From the NCBI GenBank assembly GCA_965242805.1, contig CBDETD010000002.1, positions 2,790,001 through 2,854,000 of the forward strand: DNA of 64,000 bases. The letters are read 5' to 3'. The position numbers and the translations under genes were made by a program. A model generated the notes under the pieces. It was not told where the DNA came from, did not search any database, and worked only from the letters and a program-made list of their open reading frames with translations. Each line of letters opens with the position of its first letter. Position 1 is the stretch's first letter. Shown one piece after another: positions 60,313 through 64,000 of this stretch. Source of the stretch: JANQEU01 sp965242805 (GTDB lineage Bacteria; Bacteroidota; Bacteroidia; Cytophagales; Cyclobacteriaceae).

Positions 60313-61619
60313 TTCCGAACTTTCCTTCGTCCAATGGAGAAATAAGTAAATCCTAATTCCTCCATTTGATCCAACTCATACAAATTACGTCCGTCAAAAA
60401 TTACCTTTTGCTTCAATGCTTTTTCAAGGACATCGAATTCAGGTGTTCGAAATACAGGCCACTCCGTCATGATCATTAAGGCATCGGCTCCTTCCGCTGC
60501 ATCATATTCGTCATGGCCGTAATAAATCTTGTCTCCTAGCATGGATTTGATGTTCTCCATTGCTTCTGGATCATAGACCCTGATTTTAGCTCCTTTTTCC
60601 AGTAACTCATTTATATTTTCTAATGATGGGGCCTCCCTGATATCGTCTGTGTATGGTTTAAAAGCGAGACCCCAAATAGCAATGGTCTTACCATCTAAAC
60701 TTCCAAAGAATTTCTCGGCAGGTTCAATCAATTTCTTTTTTTGATCCTGATTAATATCCATAACAGATTTCAAGATCTTGAAATCGTAATCGACCTCAGA
60801 TGCAGATTTTGCGAGTGCTTGCACATCTTTAGGAAAACAGCTTCCTCCGTAACCAATGCCTGCAAATAAGAATCTCCTACCTATTCTATCATCTGTTCCA
60901 ACACCTTTTCTAACCATATCAACATCAGCACCCAACAGTTCACACATATTCGCGATCTCATTCATGAATGTTATCTTGGTGGCAAGGAAGGAGTTTGCTG
61001 CATACTTTGTTAGTTCTGCAGACCTTACATCCATAAAAATGATTGGGTTTCCCTGTCGAACGTAGGGTGCATAGAGTTTTTCCATTAAGTCAATTGCCAT
61101 CTGGGAGTTTGCACCTACAACAACTCTGTCCGGTTTCATAAAATCATCAACGGCTACCCCTTCTCGTAGAAACTCCGGATTGGATACCACATCAAATTCG
61201 ACTTTTGCATTTTTTGCAATGGCATCCTGAACTTTCTCCGCTGTGCCAACCGGAACAGTACTTTTATCCACCACCACAGTATATTCTTTAAGTAATGGCC
61301 CTAAGTCATTTGCAACCTTAAGTACATATTGCAGATCTGCCGATCCGTCTTCCCCGGGAGGAGTAGGTAAAGCCAGAAAAATGATGTTGGCGTCTTTGAT
61401 TCCTTCTTCAAGGCTTGTCGTAAAATCAAGTCGTCCTTGCCTTATGTTCCTCTCAAATAAGGGTTCCAGACCCGGCTCATAAATAGTAACTTTCCCTGCC
61501 TGAAGTTTCTTGACTTTATTCTCATCAATATCAACACAAGTCACATGATTCCCGGTTTCCGCAAAACAAGTCCCGGTTACTAGTCCTACATAACCTGTTC
61601 CAACTACCGCTATTTTCAT
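60309..61619 (-). CDS. ugd: UDP-glucose 6-dehydrogenase
   Basis: A 436-residue NAD-dependent enzyme that oxidises UDP-glucose to UDP-glucuronate. The cofactor loop is MKIAVVGTGYVGLVTGTCFA (1-20), YEPGLEPLF is at about 47-55, the linker ELTKYAANSFLATKITFMNE (about 201-220), and the catalytic Cys in GIGYGGSCFPKDVQALA (about 252-268). The C-terminal domain has IWGLAFKPYTDDIREAPSL. It lies directly downstream of rfbC with a short gap of no bases. It supplies glucuronate for the chain and substrate for the xylose synthase. Confidence 0.96.
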   Translation of the reverse strand: MKIAVVGTGYVGLVTGTCFAETGNHVTCVDIDENKVKKLQAGKVTIYEPGLEPLFERNIRQGRLDFTTSLEEGIKDANIIFLALPTPPGEDGSADLQYVLKVANDLGPLLKEYTVVVDKSTVPVGTAEKVQDAIAKNAKVEFDVVSNPEFLREGVAVDDFMKPDRVVVGANSQMAIDLMEKLYAPYVRQGNPIIFMDVRSAELTKYAANSFLATKITFMNEIANMCELLGADVDMVRKGVGTDDRIGRRFLFAGIGYGGSCFPKDVQALAKSASEVDYDFKILKSVMDINQDQKKKLIEPAEKFFGSLDGKTIAIWGLAFKPYTDDIREAPSLENINELLEKGAKIRVYDPEAMENIKSMLGDKIYYGHDEYDAAEGADALMIMTEWPVFRTPEFDVLEKALKQKVIFDGRNLYELDQMEELGFTYFSIGRRKVRK

Positions 61620-62150
61620 TTATCTAATTTTTAAGAAAGGTTGTTCTAAATCTTTTACTGAAATGATTGGATCGTCCTCCAATTCCCAATCGACCCGCAA
61701 ATTTGGATCATTAAATCGAATTCCTCCTTCATTTTCCGGAGAATAATAATTGTCGACTGCGTAATAGAAGATTGTATCATCTTCAAGTGTCTTATACCCG
61801 TGGGCAAATCCTCTTGGAACAAATAAGAAGGTACCGGGATCCTGAATTGTGAGTTTGAAATGTTGCAGATATGTAGGTGAATTTGGTCGGATGTCTAAAA
61901 CCACGTCCAAAACACTCCCATTGATCACCCCAACGACTTTAGCCTGTGCAAATCCATCTTGCTGATAGTGCAATCCTCTTAAAACATTTTTCTGGGATTT
62001 TGCAAAATTGATCTGTTTAACATCGAAATGGATCCCAAATTCAGATAGTTTCTTAAAGTGAAAAGATTCAAGAAAAAATCCCCGGTCATCACCGTAAACC
62101 GGCACCTTAATGATCACACAATCTCTTAACGGAGTGTTTTCTATTTCCAT
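61620..62150 (-). CDS. rfbC: dTDP-4-dehydrorhamnose 3,5-epimerase
   Basis: About 176 residues from the ATG at 62150 (MEIENTPLRDCVIIKVPVYG); the frame runs 38 codons further upstream but that part is the other-frame reading of rfbA. RmlC cupin motifs are DDRGFFLESFH (about 22-32), RGLHYQ (about 58-63) with the catalytic His, GSVLDVVLDIRPNSPTY (about 76-92), FVPRGFAHGYKTL (about 107-119) and a Tyr in FYYAVDNYYSPENEGG. It makes dTDP-4-keto-L-rhamnose. Its start lies 10 bp inside the rfbA 3' end. Confidence 0.95.
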   Translation of the reverse strand: MEIENTPLRDCVIIKVPVYGDDRGFFLESFHFKKLSEFGIHFDVKQINFAKSQKNVLRGLHYQQDGFAQAKVVGVINGSVLDVVLDIRPNSPTYLQHFKLTIQDPGTFLFVPRGFAHGYKTLEDDTIFYYAVDNYYSPENEGGIRFNDPNLRVDWELEDDPIISVKDLEQPFLKIR

Positions 62151-63007
62151 TGAGTTAATCCAATAAGATATTCCCCGTAACCACTTTTTTCTAAGGGCTT
62201 CGCCAACTCTACTAATTCTGACTCGGATATATAACCCATTTTGAAAGCTACCTCTTCCACACATCCAATTTTCAATCCCTGTCGTGCCTCAATGGCATGG
62301 ACAAATTCTCCTGCTTGCAAAAGTGAATTGAATGTACCGGTATCCAACCATGCCGTACCCCTGTCCATGACTTCAACTTTTAGTTTACCTTGTTTCAAAT
62401 ATTGGTTATTGACCTCAGTAATCTCAAGTTCTCCCCGGGGACTTGGTTTTATCGACTTTGCTATCTCCAAAACATCATTGTCATAAAAGTAAAGCCCAGG
62501 AACTGCGAAGTTCGTTTTAGGGTGATTTGGTTTTTCTTCAATTGATGTTGCTATGCCAAGTTCATCAAATTCCACAACCCCATATCGTTCAGGATCGCTA
62601 ACGTGGTAAGCGAATACAATACCCCCATCAGGATCTGTACATGATTGAAGTTTTTTTGAAAACCCAGAGGCATAAAAAACATTGTCTCCTAAGATTAAGC
62701 TCACTTTCTCCCGTCCAACAAACTCCTCTCCAAGAATGAATGCTTGTGCTAGCCCATCAGGTGACGGTTGGATTTTGTATTGAAATGTGCATCCTAACCA
62801 AGATCCATTCCCCAATAACTCTTGAAAAGTGGGCATATCTCTCGAATTCGAAATAATCAAAATATCTCTTATGCCAGCTAACATCAAAACAGACAAAGGA
62901 TAATAAATCATTGGTTTGTCATAAATAGGAAGTATTTGTTTGCTGACACTTCGGGTCAGAGGATATAACCTGGAACCAGCACCTCCTGCAAGAATAATTC
63001 CTTTCAT
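62141..63007 (-). CDS. rfbA: Glucose-1-phosphate thymidylyltransferase
   Basis: A 288-residue nucleotidyltransferase that makes dTDP-glucose from dTTP and glucose-1-phosphate, step 1 of the rhamnose pathway. MKGIILAGGAGSRLYPLTRS is the nucleotide loop, followed by KQILPIYDKPMIYYPLSVLM (about 23-42), SPDGLAQAFILG (about 82-93), LILGDNVFY (about 104-112) and GTAWLDTGTFNSLLQAGEFV (about 216-235). Length and motifs match RmlA. It overlaps the upstream rfbB by 4 bp. Confidence 0.97.
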   Translation of the reverse strand: MKGIILAGGAGSRLYPLTRSVSKQILPIYDKPMIYYPLSVLMLAGIRDILIISNSRDMPTFQELLGNGSWLGCTFQYKIQPSPDGLAQAFILGEEFVGREKVSLILGDNVFYASGFSKKLQSCTDPDGGIVFAYHVSDPERYGVVEFDELGIATSIEEKPNHPKTNFAVPGLYFYDNDVLEIAKSIKPSPRGELEITEVNNQYLKQGKLKVEVMDRGTAWLDTGTFNSLLQAGEFVHAIEARQGLKIGCVEEVAFKMGYISESELVELAKPLEKSGYGEYLIGLTQWK

Positions 63008-64000
63008 GTTGACCTGAATTTTGATTTATGATGACCTTCTTCCGTCTTATATTGGTCTTGGTAATACCTCAAATATTCTCCTGAAGTAACATGAGATAAC
63101 CACCCTTGATTAGAAAGATACCATTGAATTGTCTTTCTAAGCCCCTCTTCAAAGGTTACAGAGGGCTTCCACATTAATTGATTATGGATTTTGGAAGAAT
63201 CGATGGCATACCTGAGATCATGACCTGGACGATCAGACACAAATCGGATCAATCTTCTTGATTGACCTGTATCATTTCCTAAGTGCTCATCAACAATATC
63301 ACATATCATTTCAACGGTATCAATATTCTTCCACTCGTTGAATCCTCCAATGTTGTATGTTTCACCTGCCTTTCCTTCGTGCATGACCAAATCAATGGCC
63401 TTTGCATGATCCTCAACATACAACCAATCCCGAATATTTTTACCCTCTCCATAGACCGGAATTTCTTTTTTTTGAATGGCATTGTTGATTACCAAGGGTA
63501 TTAATTTCTCAGGAAATTGATAAGGACCGTAGTTATTCGAGCAATTACTTATTACCACAGGGAGATTGTATGTGTTATGGTAAGCCCTAACGAAGTGATC
63601 AGATGAAGCCTTAGATGCAGAATATGGTGATTTAGGATCATAATTGGTGCTCTCCGTAAAATAGCTTCCTTCTGGAGCAGTGCCGAAAACTTCGTCAGTC
63701 GAAATGTGATAGAATAGGATTTCCTTTCCAGAGTTGAACACCTCGGTTGCTTTAGAAAGTAAGTTCACAGTTCCCAAGACATTTGTTTCAACGAATTCCA
63801 GTGGATTTTTTATTGACCTATCAACATGAGATTCTGCGGCAAGATGTACCACTACTTGTATATCATTTCCCGTAAAAACCTTATGGACCTGATCATAATT
63901 GCAGATATCTCCCCTTATGAATTCATAGTTACTGAAAGACGCAATGTCCACCAAGTTTTCTAGATTTCCGGCATATGTGAGTTTGTCAAAATTTATAATC
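63004..64000 (-). CDS. rfbB: dTDP-glucose 4,6-dehydratase (5' end cut by window edge)
   Basis: At least 331 residues of an extended SDR dehydratase; the minus-strand frame stays open to 64000, where it reads NFDKLTYAGNLENLVD, the family's region just after the cofactor loop, so about 30-35 N-terminal residues lie outside. Visible motifs are VVHLAAESHVDRS, STDEVFGTAPEGSYF, the catalytic YSASKASSDHFVRAYHNTY and NCSNNYGPYQFPEKLIPLVI. It converts dTDP-glucose to dTDP-4-keto-6-deoxyglucose. It starts the rfbB-rfbA-rfbC order seen here; rfbD is not in the window and may lie to the right or elsewhere. Confidence 0.95.
   Translation of the reverse strand, partial: IINFDKLTYAGNLENLVDIASFSNYEFIRGDICNYDQVHKVFTGNDIQVVVHLAAESHVDRSIKNPLEFVETNVLGTVNLLSKATEVFNSGKEILFYHISTDEVFGTAPEGSYFTESTNYDPKSPYSASKASSDHFVRAYHNTYNLPVVISNCSNNYGPYQFPEKLIPLVINNAIQKKEIPVYGEGKNIRDWLYVEDHAKAIDLVMHEGKAGETYNIGGFNEWKNIDTVEMICDIVDEHLGNDTGQSRRLIRFVSDRPGHDLRYAIDSSKIHNQLMWKPSVTFEEGLRKTIQWYLSNQGWLSHVTSGEYLRYYQDQYKTEEGHHKSKFRST

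Noticed and set aside
62151..62264. 38-codon N-terminal extension of rfbC
   Set aside because: It is an out-of-frame reading of the rfbA 3' end; RmlC proteins begin near the chosen ATG and are about 180 residues long.
1..64000. JUMPstart/ops element or UpxY/RfaH-type antiterminator for the glycan operons
   Set aside because: I found no GGCGGTAGnnT-type element upstream of the operons and no NusG-like gene in the window.

Overview
The window looks like a chromosomal piece of a member of the Bacteroidota, most likely a marine or aquatic Cytophagales-type bacterium. The evidence is AT-rich coding with few Shine-Dalgarno sites, several TAnnTTTG minus-7 boxes of the Bacteroidota housekeeping promoter type, very large multi-SLBB Wza-like exporters, paired Wzi-type outer-membrane proteins, and the guaB / SurA-type foldase / MoxR neighbourhood. 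The genus cannot be named from sequence reading alone.

Layout. 1-9.2 kb is a core block: the 3' part of pnuC (minus), guaB, an RsbU/RsbV/RsbW-like partner-switching cassette, a lipoprotein plus a SurA-like peptidyl-prolyl isomerase, a MoxR ATPase (all plus), then pheS (minus). From 9.2 kb to the right edge almost everything is surface polysaccharide biosynthesis, mostly on the minus strand. 9.2-11.8 kb: two initiating phosphosugar transferases. 11.9-17.9 kb (plus): a lipoprotein, a Wzi-like protein, a flippase, a methyltransferase and a second Wzi-like protein. 18-30.6 kb: glycosyltransferases, a 2OG-Fe(II) oxygenase, a methyltransferase, and a Wzy / Wzz / Wza-like set followed by a second WcaJ-type initiating transferase. 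30.7-39.8 kb: GDP-fucose synthesis (fcl, gmd), a WecG-type transferase, glycosyltransferases, three sulfotransferases and a second Wzy-like protein. 39.8-52 kb: glycosyltransferases, asnB, two FkbM methyltransferases, an unrecognised propeller-like protein, a second flippase, a second Wzz and a second Wza-like exporter. 52-58.1 kb: an aminotransferase and a PAPS-making and recycling module (cysQ, cysN, cysD, cysC, DUF2061). 58.1-64 kb: nucleotide-sugar genes (UDP-N-acetylhexosamine dehydrogenase, UDP-xylose synthase, ugd, rfbC, rfbA, partial rfbB).

How it fits together. The locus supplies activated fucose, rhamnose (all but rfbD seen), glucuronate, xylose and an N-acetylhexosaminuronate. It starts chains on undecaprenyl phosphate, assembles them with about nine glycosyltransferases, flips and polymerises them (two flippases, two Wzy-like proteins) and exports them through two Wzz/Wza-like pairs. 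ATP sulfurylase, APS kinase and PAP phosphatase sit in the same locus as three PAPS-type sulfotransferases, and no PAPS or sulfite reductase is present. The sulfur genes here therefore probably serve polysaccharide sulfation rather than cysteine synthesis. I read the locus as a sulfated, fucose/rhamnose-containing exopolysaccharide or capsule system.

Most unusual observations. (1) cysQ is fused in frame to a DUF559 (Vsr-like) nuclease domain. The nuclease coding segment lies between two 29-nt inverted repeats, and a 13-nt direct repeat brackets the block, so it looks like a small mobile element captured by the operon. (2) A four-helix-bundle (S23-type) ORF is inserted between cysN and cysD, flanked by degenerate CCTAAAgCCAAA-type repeats. 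Related repeats recur at three other operon junctions, once with no ORF. (3) A 16-bp perfect palindrome made of two back-to-back TAGTTTTG boxes lies between a divergent polymerase-like gene and a sulfotransferase gene. No rRNA, tRNA, CRISPR array or complete insertion sequence was seen. No gene-free stretch exceeds 300 bases.
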